The translations under genes and the position numbers were made by a program. Below, piece after piece: positions 1-7,223 of a stretch of 64,000 bases of DNA. Position 1 is the first letter of the stretch. Every line of letters starts with the position of its first letter. The DNA comes from Algimonas arctica (GTDB lineage Bacteria > Pseudomonadota > Alphaproteobacteria > Caulobacterales > Maricaulaceae): NCBI RefSeq assembly GCF_014652695.1, contig NZ_BMZH01000009.1, positions 334-64,333 of the forward strand, given 5' to 3'. The notes under the pieces were generated by a model that was given only the letters and a program-made list of their open reading frames with translations, was not told the DNA's origin and ran no database searches.

Positions 1-2
1 AT

Positions 3-77
3 CTCGAAAGCCGGACCCGTTTCAAAGCGATGCGTGATACATCACTCAGCGAGTGGCGTGATTTGATCGCCGTCTAA
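3..77 (+). CDS. 3' end of an unidentified gene, cut by the window start
   Basis: An open frame enters from the left edge and encodes about 24 residues ending SEWRDLIAV before a TAA stop. The composition is protein-like (Arg, Glu, Trp), but there is too little sequence to name a family. Its stop codon overlaps the stop of the convergent HNH gene, so the two genes meet tail to tail without a spacer. It could be a chance open frame. Its position exactly where the neighbouring ATPase homology ends makes it a candidate for whatever truncated that gene. Confidence 0.3.
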   Translation, partial: LESRTRFKAMRDTSLSEWRDLIAV

Positions 78-1165
78 TCGTGGGCCAATTTGTTAGAAAT
101 GCGGCTGTCGCCGTTTAAGCTGACAATACCCAACTCAATGCTACTTATCGCCTTGAAGTTCTTTATTGTTACGCTCTGGAGTGGTGCGTTTAGGGTATCT
201 AAGTTTATTGGATCAAATTGAGTCGTAACTTTTACAATAGATGCGTCGGCAATCTCTTTATATTCTAACTCTTTACCCAAAGGGTCATCTCGAAAATTGT
301 CTGAGATGCTATTTTCAAATATTGACAAGGCCTCACGTAGATTCCCTTTAAAGTTTGGAGAGGCTTTGTGAACCACGTTCAACGCTATTTTTGATATTGC
401 TCCTGGGTAATCCACTGAAGCGTCAAAAATGAACGTCTCCCAATGGACTGTCGAATCAATCTGGTTGAAGCTAATTTTCTCAGCATTTGTGGAAATCGTA
501 TTCTTAAGGCTCAATGCGCCTGACTTCAAACGCGACACAGTTTTATCGAAAGAGGTGCGTCTTTCCGTCACCAAAAATTGGCGATTTAACTGCATAATAC
601 GTAAGTGTGTATCAGCGATCCGTTTATCGGTTTTCGACAAATCTTCGCGCGGGATAATTTTTCCGTTACGCAAAAATGTAAGATATTTAGACCCGAAGTC
701 GTAGCAAGGATCTAATAGTAAACATCTTTCCATTTCCCTTAAGTCATTAACAGAAGGCGTACTGTCCAATGGCGCACGAGAGCCCAACAATGGAAATTGA
801 TTTCGTTTTAACGAATTGCATGTTGCACATGAGAGTAAAAGGTTGTCCCATTCATAAGCCAGCCAAACATAGTGCTCCAAACTACTGGTGTTGTCACTAT
901 CGAGGGCATTTGATAAAGGTCTAAAATGCTCAATGTCAGCGGTTTCAATAGAAACTTTTGATTCGCAATATGCGCATCTCATACAGAATGCTTTGTGCAG
1001 AATTGGTAAAAGTTCGAGAAAAACACGATAATCGACAGGGGGGCGGCGTCTGCGACGAACTGAAGGTTGTAGCTGAAGATATTTTACTATTTTAGATTTA
1101 GCCTCAGAAAGACCTATTTGCCTTTCTGCTACATTTGAAAACTTTGATTTATCTACAAATCTCAC
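74..1165 (-). CDS. HNH nuclease of the PtuB/TIGR02646-like group fused to a truncated ATPase N-terminus
   Basis: The 363-residue product has an HNH/zinc-type nuclease core at about residues 60-125: CxYC near residue 64, then IEHFRP, a conserved tryptophan region, and SCATCNSLKR with the following FP. This is the pattern of TIGR02646-like HNH proteins, which include the PtuB nuclease of Septu and retron-linked defence systems (family knowledge). The C-terminus contains QSVTIKNFKAISSIEL (about residues 330-345), the usual first strand of SMC/AAA15/OLD-type ATPases such as PtuA, but the frame stops 18 residues later, before any Walker A motif. It therefore looks like an HNH-ATPase fusion that lost its ATPase part. 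The gene is visibly more AT-rich than the core genes to the right, consistent with transfer. The nuclease half may still be intact; function of the remnant is unknown. Confidence 0.7.
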   Translation of the reverse strand: MRFVDKSKFSNVAERQIGLSEAKSKIVKYLQLQPSVRRRRRPPVDYRVFLELLPILHKAFCMRCAYCESKVSIETADIEHFRPLSNALDSDNTSSLEHYVWLAYEWDNLLLSCATCNSLKRNQFPLLGSRAPLDSTPSVNDLREMERCLLLDPCYDFGSKYLTFLRNGKIIPREDLSKTDKRIADTHLRIMQLNRQFLVTERRTSFDKTVSRLKSGALSLKNTISTNAEKISFNQIDSTVHWETFIFDASVDYPGAISKIALNVVHKASPNFKGNLREALSIFENSISDNFRDDPLGKELEYKEIADASIVKVTTQFDPINLDTLNAPLQSVTIKNFKAISSIELGIVSLNGDSRISNKLAHD

Positions 1166-1535
1166 ATTAGCCTTTCAGGCGGCAACTCAACATTTGCAAA
1201 AAGATTATAACAATTTCATTGGCTTTCCGAGTGAAAATTATTTTTTACACCAACTGCGCATTCTAAGAGGGCACTCATCTTTATCCCTCCCGAAGACTGA
1301 CGGCGAAATTATAGTATCCGGGGGGGCAGTATTCAAAAATGGTCTGATAAATAAAACTAGTTCGATTAGCGTTACAGACGCGTAAACTGGTTGCGTCTGA
1401 ATTTTAACATTAAAGAAATGCACTGTGATACATCAAAACTCACCCGCAATTGGTCCCTATTTGGTACCTTGAGTTTTTAGGGTCAAAATAGCATTCTCTA
1501 AAAATCGTATAAATTATTGATTTTTAAGAGAAAAA
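1166..1535. other. AT-rich intergenic stretch, no gene supported
   Basis: Between the HNH gene and the tRNA-Thr fragment there are only short open frames on both strands (about 60 residues each) with no recognisable protein features. The upstream region of the HNH gene lies here, but no convincing promoter could be fixed by eye. Confidence 0.5.
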
Positions 1536-1584
1536 TGGTGCCCCACACGGACTCGAACCACGGACCCCCTGATTACAAATCAGG
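1536..1584 (-). tRNA. 3' half of tRNA-Thr(TGT), probable attachment-site scar
   Basis: Read on the minus strand this 49-nt segment gives the anticodon stem-loop with anticodon TGT, a variable region, a full T arm with TTCGAGTC, the acceptor 3' strand and CCA. The D arm and 5' acceptor strand are absent: the sequence diverges abruptly at the 5' side of the anticodon stem. This is the break expected when an element integrates into a tRNA 3' half and leaves the displaced host half behind. With this orientation the intact tRNA-Thr should lie to the right, but none is found in the window, so the partner is lost, rearranged or further away. Confidence 0.75.
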
Positions 1585-1729
1585 TATCATTAGAATCTCG
1601 GTTTGACCTAACCCAACAAACGACTGGACTTCGCGCGCAAAGCACGCGGTAGTGTCCTGCGGCCCGATCTGAGGGTCTTGTCTCGGTAGTAGCGCTCACA
1701 CGGTGTGGGTGCGGATTACGGAGACCAGT

Positions 1730-1987
1730 ATGACCACGCAAACCCAGACAAAGGCCCGAGAACTCACCCCACCCCGCGAGGGCACCAAACAAGCCAAGCT
1801 GGTCGCAATGCTGTCGCGTAAGAGTGGCGTGACGCTCGCTAAGGCGAGCGAAGCCCTTGGATGGCTTCCCCATACGACGTCCGCCACAATGACAGGCCTA
1901 CGCAAACGCGGATATGCCATCACTCGCACTGAGCGCTCGAACAAGGACAGCGTTTACGCCATCCAATCGAATGAGGTGGACACATGA
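1730..1987 (+). CDS. DUF3489 family protein of a recombinase module
   Basis: An 85-residue protein with a winged-helix-like segment: KLVAMLSRKSGVTLAKASEALGW followed by a TTSATMTGLRKRGYAI turn and helix, the DUF3489 pattern (family recognition). The frame is open 27 nt further upstream, but the ATG at 1730 starts a protein beginning MTTQTQTK, typical of the family, so that start is used. It overlaps the next gene by 4 nt (ATGA) and sits first in the DUF3489-DUF2924-serine recombinase trio often found in alphaproteobacterial mobile regions. A small DNA-binding regulator or recombinase accessory factor is a reasonable inference; no function is established. Confidence 0.7.
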   Translation: MTTQTQTKARELTPPREGTKQAKLVAMLSRKSGVTLAKASEALGWLPHTTSATMTGLRKRGYAITRTERSNKDSVYAIQSNEVDT

Positions 1988-2463
1988 GCCGCCCTGACAA
2001 GGTCGCGGACGGCCTCGCAGAGCTGGAGGCTTTAAACCGATCCGAGCTAGGGGAACGCTGGACGTCGGTCGTAAACTGCCCACCGCCCAAATCTGCCAGC
2101 CGTGTCTTTCTGCTGCGCGCGCTGTCCTATGAGCTGCAGTCTAAACATGCACCGAACCTTTCTAAAGTTGACCAGAAAGTCTTGAAGGCCGCTTTGCGCG
2201 ATCAAGGCTCCAGGTTTCAAATATCTACTTCTTCAGAGGATGCGGGACCTAAGCCCATACGCTCCAAACCCCGAATAGCGCTCGTACCGGGATCCCGCCT
2301 CGTGCGAGAATGGAATGGGCGTCCTTACACAGTCTCAGTCATTGAGGAGGGCTTTGTCTATAAGGACAAGGTCTGGAGCTCCCTCAGTGCGATCGCCAAG
2401 GACATCACAGGCGCACACTGGTCCGGCCCGCGCTTCTTTGGGCTCAACAAGGCATCGGGCTGA
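1984..2463 (+). CDS. DUF2924 family protein of a recombinase module
   Basis: A 159-residue protein. Features seen: ELEALNRSELGERWTSVV near the N-terminus, LLRALSYELQ at about 42-51, and a C-terminal part with PGSRLVREWNGRPYTVSV and KVWSSLSAIAKDITGAHWSGPRFFGL, which are characteristic of DUF2924 proteins. The SLSAIAKxITGxxWSGPxFFGL tail is shared with other small DNA-associated domains of phage-like elements. It overlaps DUF3489 by 4 nt and ends 14 nt before the recombinase, so the three are very likely co-transcribed. It is inferred to assist the recombinase; no biochemical role is known to me. Confidence 0.8.
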   Translation: MSRPDKVADGLAELEALNRSELGERWTSVVNCPPPKSASRVFLLRALSYELQSKHAPNLSKVDQKVLKAALRDQGSRFQISTSSEDAGPKPIRSKPRIALVPGSRLVREWNGRPYTVSVIEEGFVYKDKVWSSLSAIAKDITGAHWSGPRFFGLNKASG

Positions 2464-2477
2464 GACGGGGCGAGCTC

Positions 2478-4175
2478 ATGTCTGAGACCAAGAAGCGCTG
2501 TGCGGTCTATACCCGAAAGTCGACGGAAGAGGGCTTGGACCAAGCGTTTAACTCGCTCGATGCCCAAGCGGAAAGTTGTGGCGCATACATTCTGTCTCAA
2601 GCGGGAGAAGGCTGGACGCCCACAGGTCAGGTCTATTCTGACGGCGGTATATCCGGCGGGCATATGGAAAGGCCGGGGCTGCAAGCCATGATTGCCGATA
2701 TAGAAGCTGGACAGATTGATATTGTCGTTGTTTATAAGGTGGACAGGCTGACACGGTCGTTGGCGGACTTCGCCAAGCTGGTGGATGTCTTTGATCGGCA
2801 TGCCGTCTCCTTCGTTTCCATTACACAAGCTTTCAACACGACCACCAGCATGGGACGGCTGACACTGAACGTTCTACTCTCTTTCGCCCAATTCGAGCGG
2901 GAGGTCACAGCGGAGCGAATCCGGGATAAGATCGCAGCGTCGAAGAAGCGCGGACAGTGGATGGGTGGGTTGCCGCCGCTGGGCTATGACAATATCAACA
3001 AGCAGCTCGTGGTGAATGAGGGAGAGGCCGACACGGTTCGTCATATCATGACGCGCTATGTAGAACTTGGCTCAGTCCGTCAGCTTAAGCATGAGCTGGA
3101 TCGGGATGGCTATGTCACCAAGCGGAGGATCACGAAGAAGCAGTCACAAATTGGCGGCAAGTCCTTCAGCCGAGGTCATCTCTACAAGCTCCTGTCGAAC
3201 CCGGTCTATATCGGTAAGATCAAGCATAAAGATGAGGTCTATAAAGGCCAGCATACCGCCATCATCGACATAGGCTTATGGAAAGCCGTGCAGGCGACAT
3301 TAGAAACCAATGCACCGAAACGGCGACGCTCAATCAACATTGCGTCTAACAGTCTGCTGACGGGCTTGCTCTATGACCAGAACGATCAGCGCCTCTCGCC
3401 AGTGCATTCTAAGAAGCCCAATGGTCGACGCTATCGTTACTATATCTCCGCCGCGCTTTCCAAGGGCGAAATGGATGATGGGACGGCACTTCGGCTTCCG
3501 GCCAAACAGATTGAAAAGCTTGTCGTGAGCCGGATCACTGATCTTCTGTCCGATACGGCGCGCATCATGGAAGTCCTAGGTCTCAAAAATATCACGCCGC
3601 ATCATGTCTCTAGTCTAGAAGCCTATGCCGCTGAGTTGACTGACCATCTCACTGCCGAGCATTCAGAAACTCAGAGAGTCGTGCTGATTGATCTGGTTCG
3701 TCGTATCCAAATCAGCCAGACCGAAATGACACTGACCCTCCGTCGCAACATGCTCGTGCCCGCTACCGAAGCCTCTCAAACACAAACCAACGCCTGTGGA
3801 GATCCCGTCATCACACTGAAATATCCGCTTCAAATGAGGCGACGCGGGATAGAGACGAAACTCATCATCGGAGGGCAAGCCCTTGGTCATCCAGACTCCG
3901 ACCTAATCAAGCTCGTTGCGACAGCGAGACATTGGTGTGAGGGATTAAAGAGTGGTGTGTATCCGACCACTGGAAGCATTGCTGAAACGGAAAATGTTCA
4001 TCGCGGCGATATTAGTCGGACACTCATGTTAGCATTTTTGGCGCCCTCTATCGTGAGAGATATTATCGATGGGAAGCATCCCGTCGATATGACGGTTGAC
4101 CAATTACGCCGACTGTCCCCGAACCTGCCCCTAGATTGGACCGCCCAAAGAGCGTTCCTTGGGATGGAAGACTAA
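2478..4175 (+). CDS. Large serine recombinase (resolvase/invertase family)
   Basis: A 565-residue protein. The N-terminal resolvase domain (about residues 6-155) has AVYTRKSTEEGLDQAFNSLDAQ, with the catalytic serine expected in the STEEG/NSLDAQ region, then SDGGISGGHMERPG, VYKVDRLTRSLADFAKL and FAQFEREVTAERIRDKIAASKKRGQWMGG, all standard for large serine recombinases. A recombinase domain with YKLLSNPVYIGKIKHK follows at about 215-260. The zinc-ribbon region normally found next is short or lacking in cysteines here. The C-terminal third is variable, as in other members of the alphaproteobacterial DUF2924-linked group. It probably mobilises the surrounding module. The last residues include a helical DNA-binding-like region at about 495-540. 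Confidence 0.93.
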   Translation: MSETKKRCAVYTRKSTEEGLDQAFNSLDAQAESCGAYILSQAGEGWTPTGQVYSDGGISGGHMERPGLQAMIADIEAGQIDIVVVYKVDRLTRSLADFAKLVDVFDRHAVSFVSITQAFNTTTSMGRLTLNVLLSFAQFEREVTAERIRDKIAASKKRGQWMGGLPPLGYDNINKQLVVNEGEADTVRHIMTRYVELGSVRQLKHELDRDGYVTKRRITKKQSQIGGKSFSRGHLYKLLSNPVYIGKIKHKDEVYKGQHTAIIDIGLWKAVQATLETNAPKRRRSINIASNSLLTGLLYDQNDQRLSPVHSKKPNGRRYRYYISAALSKGEMDDGTALRLPAKQIEKLVVSRITDLLSDTARIMEVLGLKNITPHHVSSLEAYAAELTDHLTAEHSETQRVVLIDLVRRIQISQTEMTLTLRRNMLVPATEASQTQTNACGDPVITLKYPLQMRRRGIETKLIIGGQALGHPDSDLIKLVATARHWCEGLKSGVYPTTGSIAETENVHRGDISRTLMLAFLAPSIVRDIIDGKHPVDMTVDQLRRLSPNLPLDWTAQRAFLGMED

Positions 4176-4214
4176 CACCTCATAATCCCACAGATGTTAA
4201 CTGCATCCCGTCAG

Positions 4215-4340
4215 AAATATTGCGGCGGAAATATTTGCGATCTGAGACGCTTTAGATAATCGGCGTAAAATAGCCGATTCTTACGTCTCTCTTGACCTCT
4301 CCCGTGAGGTCTTATCTGGCTAAGTCCCCGATAGTAGGGG
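4215..4340. repeat. Four consecutive short hairpins downstream of the recombinase
   Basis: Four inverted repeats follow one another: AAATATT at 4215-4221 with 4230-4236; AATCGGC at 4258-4264 with 4273-4279; GACCTC at 4294-4299 with 4306-4311; CCCC at 4326-4329 with 4337-4340. They fill the gap between the recombinase stop and the tRNA. They may be transcription-termination structures, a recombination site, or a structured RNA end. None has the long T-run of a classical terminator. Confidence 0.5.
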
Positions 4341-4385
4341 CTATTCTCACTCCACACATATCGGAGGCCGAGAGTGCTGAGTGCG

Positions 4386-4462
4386 TGGTAGTGGGAGAGA
4401 GACTTGAACTCTCGACCTCAGGATTATGAGTCCTGCGCTCTAACCAGCTGAGCTACCCCACC
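4386..4462 (-). tRNA. tRNA with anticodon CAT (Met or lysidine-type Ile2)
   Basis: The minus strand gives a complete 77-nt cloverleaf: TAGCTCAGCTGGTTAGAGC D arm, anticodon loop CTCATAA with a 5-bp GGACT-type stem, TTCAAGTC T loop and encoded CCA. The acceptor pairs 4456-4462 with the strand before the discriminator, with a G-T pair at the end. Elongator Met and Ile2(CAT) cannot be separated safely by eye; comparison with other tRNAs of this genome would decide. Confidence 0.93.
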
Positions 4463-4577
4463 ACGGTAAGGCGCGCCATATAGGGGTGTGGGGGCAGGGC
4501 GGCAAGTCTTGTTTGCGGATGTTTTAACGCTTTTGCAGATGCTATGCGCAAGACCGCTTCCGCACTCCGGCGCCATC

Positions 4578-4596
4578 GTCCGCCATATCGGCGGAC
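4578..4596. terminator. Hairpin downstream of bkdB
   Basis: GTCCGCC at 4578-4584 pairs with GGCGGAC at 4590-4596 around a 5-nt loop. It lies about 50 nt past the bkdB stop (reading the minus strand), where the operon transcript should end. There is no strong T-tract on the minus strand, so it may be a weak terminator or an mRNA-end stabiliser. Confidence 0.45.
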
Positions 4597-4643
4597 CTTC
4601 TTACGGTGAGGCGTGTGAGGGTTGAGCCCGCTAGAGCCGTGCC

Positions 4644-6206
4644 CTAATTCAGGAACATTTCTAGCGGGTCTTCGAGTCGCCGTTTCAGGTCTTGGATCAT
4701 CAGTGCTGCATCATAGCCATCGATGACGCGATGATCGCACGAAACGCTAAAATTCATGACCAGCCGTTCCACGACGACACCGTCGCGCATTTCCAGCTTT
4801 GGTCGTATTTTGTTCGGGCCAAAGATCGCAACTTGCGGTCGGTTAATGACCGGGGTCGTGACAATCCCGCCTAAGGGGCCGAGCGACGTCACGGTTGTCG
4901 TCGCGCCTTGGAAATCGGCGGGCGATAATTTGTTGTCGCGCGCGCCGACGGCTAGGCGTCCGATTTCTGTGCCCAACTCCCAAATCGAGAGGGTCTGGGC
5001 GCGGCGCAATACAGGCACAACCAAGCCGAGATCCGTCTGGGCGGCGATGCCGAGGTTCAGATCGCTAAACTGGCTGACATAATTACCGGGACCGCCCGAC
5101 AATCCATCAGAGCCATCCTGATAGAGCGCATTAAATTGTGGCCAGTCTCGCAAGGTCACCGCGAGGGCGCGGATCATGAAAGGCAAAACGGTCAGCTTTG
5201 TTTTCGTCGGATCATCGGCGAATTTCGTATTCACGCGTTTCCGTAAGCCTTCCAATTCCGTCATGTCGATTTCGTCGACATAGGTGAAATGCGGGATGTG
5301 ACGTTTCGCGTCTTGCATCCGCGTCGCGATCACGCGGCGTAGGCCGATGACCTTGATCCGGGTTTCACCCTCAACGGGTTCCATGACGCTGTTGAGTGCA
5401 TCCAGATCGGCATGCGTGACTTGGCCCAACGGTCCCGTGGCTTTCGCTGAGCCGAGATCAAGGCCCGCGTCTTTGGCCCGTTTGCGCACGGCGGGTGAGG
5501 CGAGGGCGCGTATTGATGTCTGTGGAGCAGGGCGGCTGCTCTGTGTCTTTACGGGCGTAGAGGGTTTGGCTGCGGGTGTCTTCGTGGCTGTGTCATTTTG
5601 TGCGGGCGCGATGTCAGTATTGCCGCCACTCTCGACCGTGAACCGCACGAGCACGGAGCCCACGGACGCGATTTCGCCTTCGTCACACCCGACTGCGCTG
5701 ACGATACCGCTGACCGGGCTGGTCAATTCGATCGTGGCTTTGTCTGTCATGGCATCGGCAATGGGATCGTCTTCTTCGACGGTGTCCCCAACCGCGACAT
5801 GCCAGGCGGTGATTTCCGCTTCGACCACGCCTTCGCCGATATCGGGTAGTTTGAAGTCGTAAGTGCCGGATTCGACCTGTACGTCAGGGGGAGCGGTCGC
5901 GACTTCTGACGGTGCGTCAGAACTTAGTGCGTCTGGGGTTGGGGCGTCGGCGCTTGCATCACTATCGGCTACATCAAACACGACCAAATCAGCGCCGACA
6001 GCGACAATTTCGCCGTCTTCGCACGCGACTGTGCGGACAACTCCGTCGACTGGGCTGGTGAGCTCAATCGTCGCTTTATCCGTCATGGCGTCCGCAAGCG
6101 GTTGATCTTCTTCGACGGTGTCCCCGACAGCCACATGCCAAGCCGTGATTTCGGCTTCGACGACGCCTTCGCCAATATCTGGCAGTTTAAACCGATAGGT
6201 GCCCAT
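4644..6206 (-). CDS. bkdB: Branched-chain 2-oxoacid dehydrogenase E2 (dihydrolipoyl acyltransferase), two lipoyl domains
   Basis: The 520-residue E2 core of the cytosolic branched-chain 2-oxoacid dehydrogenase complex transfers acyl groups from the E1 decarboxylase via lipoyl-lysine to CoA. There are two near-identical lipoyl domains (about 3-80 and 114-192), each with MTDKATIEL; the lipoylated lysines are about K44 and K156. Ala/Pro/Thr-rich linkers join them to a peripheral subunit-binding domain (about 235-271, LASPAVRKRAKDAGLD). The C-terminal catalytic domain carries SCDHRVIDG with active-site His about 492 and Asp about 496. Most bacterial BCKDH E2 proteins have one lipoyl domain, so the duplication is notable. 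It directly abuts bkdA2. E2 of pyruvate dehydrogenase is the main alternative, but the E1 partners and BkdR favour BCKDH. Confidence 0.92.
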   Translation of the reverse strand: MGTYRFKLPDIGEGVVEAEITAWHVAVGDTVEEDQPLADAMTDKATIELTSPVDGVVRTVACEDGEIVAVGADLVVFDVADSDASADAPTPDALSSDAPSEVATAPPDVQVESGTYDFKLPDIGEGVVEAEITAWHVAVGDTVEEDDPIADAMTDKATIELTSPVSGIVSAVGCDEGEIASVGSVLVRFTVESGGNTDIAPAQNDTATKTPAAKPSTPVKTQSSRPAPQTSIRALASPAVRKRAKDAGLDLGSAKATGPLGQVTHADLDALNSVMEPVEGETRIKVIGLRRVIATRMQDAKRHIPHFTYVDEIDMTELEGLRKRVNTKFADDPTKTKLTVLPFMIRALAVTLRDWPQFNALYQDGSDGLSGGPGNYVSQFSDLNLGIAAQTDLGLVVPVLRRAQTLSIWELGTEIGRLAVGARDNKLSPADFQGATTTVTSLGPLGGIVTTPVINRPQVAIFGPNKIRPKLEMRDGVVVERLVMNFSVSCDHRVIDGYDAALMIQDLKRRLEDPLEMFLN

Positions 6207-7223
6207 CTATGCGGCCTCCAAAACCTCACGAACAGCCGCGGTAACGCGTTTCTGTCCCGGGAAATAGGCCCATTCTTGCGCGTGTGGATAAGGCGTATCC
6301 CATCCGGTCACGCGTTGGATCGGGGCTTCGAGGTGGTAGAAGCACCGTTCATGAACCAAGGCCATCAGTTCTGCGCCAAAGCCGGATGTACGGGTGGCTT
6401 CGTGCAAAATAACGCAACGTCCGGTCTTTTTGACGCTGGCTTCAATGGCATCAATATCGAGGGGCATAAGCGAGCGAAGGTCGAGGATGTCAGCCGAAAT
6501 GCCCATATTCTTTGCGACCGCTTCGGCGACCCAAACCATCGTGCCGTAAGCGATGATGGTAATGTCGGAGCCTTCCGTGACCTGCCGCGCCTTGCCCAGC
6601 TCAACAGTATAGCGCCCGGACGGCACTTCACCGAGTTCGTGTCCTTTCCAAGACACAGACGGGCTTTCGTGATCGCCGTCAAACGGGCCATTATAAAGGC
6701 GTTTTGGTTCCAAAAAGAGAACCGGATCGTCGCTCTCAATCGCCGCAATCAACAAGCCTTTGGCATCATAAGGATTGCTCGGAATAATCGTTTTTAATCC
6801 GGAGATGTGCGTGAACAGGGCTTCGGGCGATTGGCTGTGCGTTGGGCCACCAAATATACCGCCGCCGACCGGGGTGCGGATTGTCAGCGGGGCAATGAAG
6901 TCACCGTTGGAGCGGTAGCGTAGTCGCGCTGCCTCACTCGCGATTTGGTCATAGCCGGGATAAATATAATCGGCGAACTGAATTTCTGCGACGGGACGCA
7001 ACCCGTTGGCGGCCATGCCGATCGCAATGCCGACAATGCCGCCTTCGCTAATCGGTGTGTCGAAACAGCGGTGCAAACCGTGTTTTTCTTGCAGCCCTGC
7101 CGTGCAGCGAAAAACACCGCCAAAAAACCCGACATCTTCGCCAAATGTGAGGACGTTCGGGTCCTCTGTCATTTTGACATCCATCGCGTCGCGGATGGCT
7201 TCGATCATGCTCATTTGTGGCAT
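6207..7223 (-). CDS. bkdA2: Branched-chain 2-oxoacid dehydrogenase E1 beta subunit
   Basis: A 338-residue transketolase-like subunit that with E1 alpha binds thiamine diphosphate and decarboxylates 2-oxoacids from Val, Leu and Ile. Motifs seen: MIEAIRDAMDVKMTEDPNV, GEDVGFFGGVFR, FDTPISEGGIVGIAIGMA, IRTPVGGGIFGGPTHSQSPE and ILHEATRTSGFGAEL, all typical of BCKDH/PDH E1 beta. Length is normal. The start overlaps the E1 alpha stop by one base and the stop abuts bkdB, so A1-A2-B form a tight operon. GGGIFGGxxHSQSPE and the operon context support BCKDH over PDH. Confidence 0.93.
   Translation of the reverse strand: MPQMSMIEAIRDAMDVKMTEDPNVLTFGEDVGFFGGVFRCTAGLQEKHGLHRCFDTPISEGGIVGIAIGMAANGLRPVAEIQFADYIYPGYDQIASEAARLRYRSNGDFIAPLTIRTPVGGGIFGGPTHSQSPEALFTHISGLKTIIPSNPYDAKGLLIAAIESDDPVLFLEPKRLYNGPFDGDHESPSVSWKGHELGEVPSGRYTVELGKARQVTEGSDITIIAYGTMVWVAEAVAKNMGISADILDLRSLMPLDIDAIEASVKKTGRCVILHEATRTSGFGAELMALVHERCFYHLEAPIQRVTGWDTPYPHAQEWAYFPGQKRVTAAVREVLEAA

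Noticed and set aside
5347-5862. Long plus-strand frame opposite bkdB
   Set aside because: Antisense to the duplicated lipoyl domains; the repeat keeps the frame open. No protein features.
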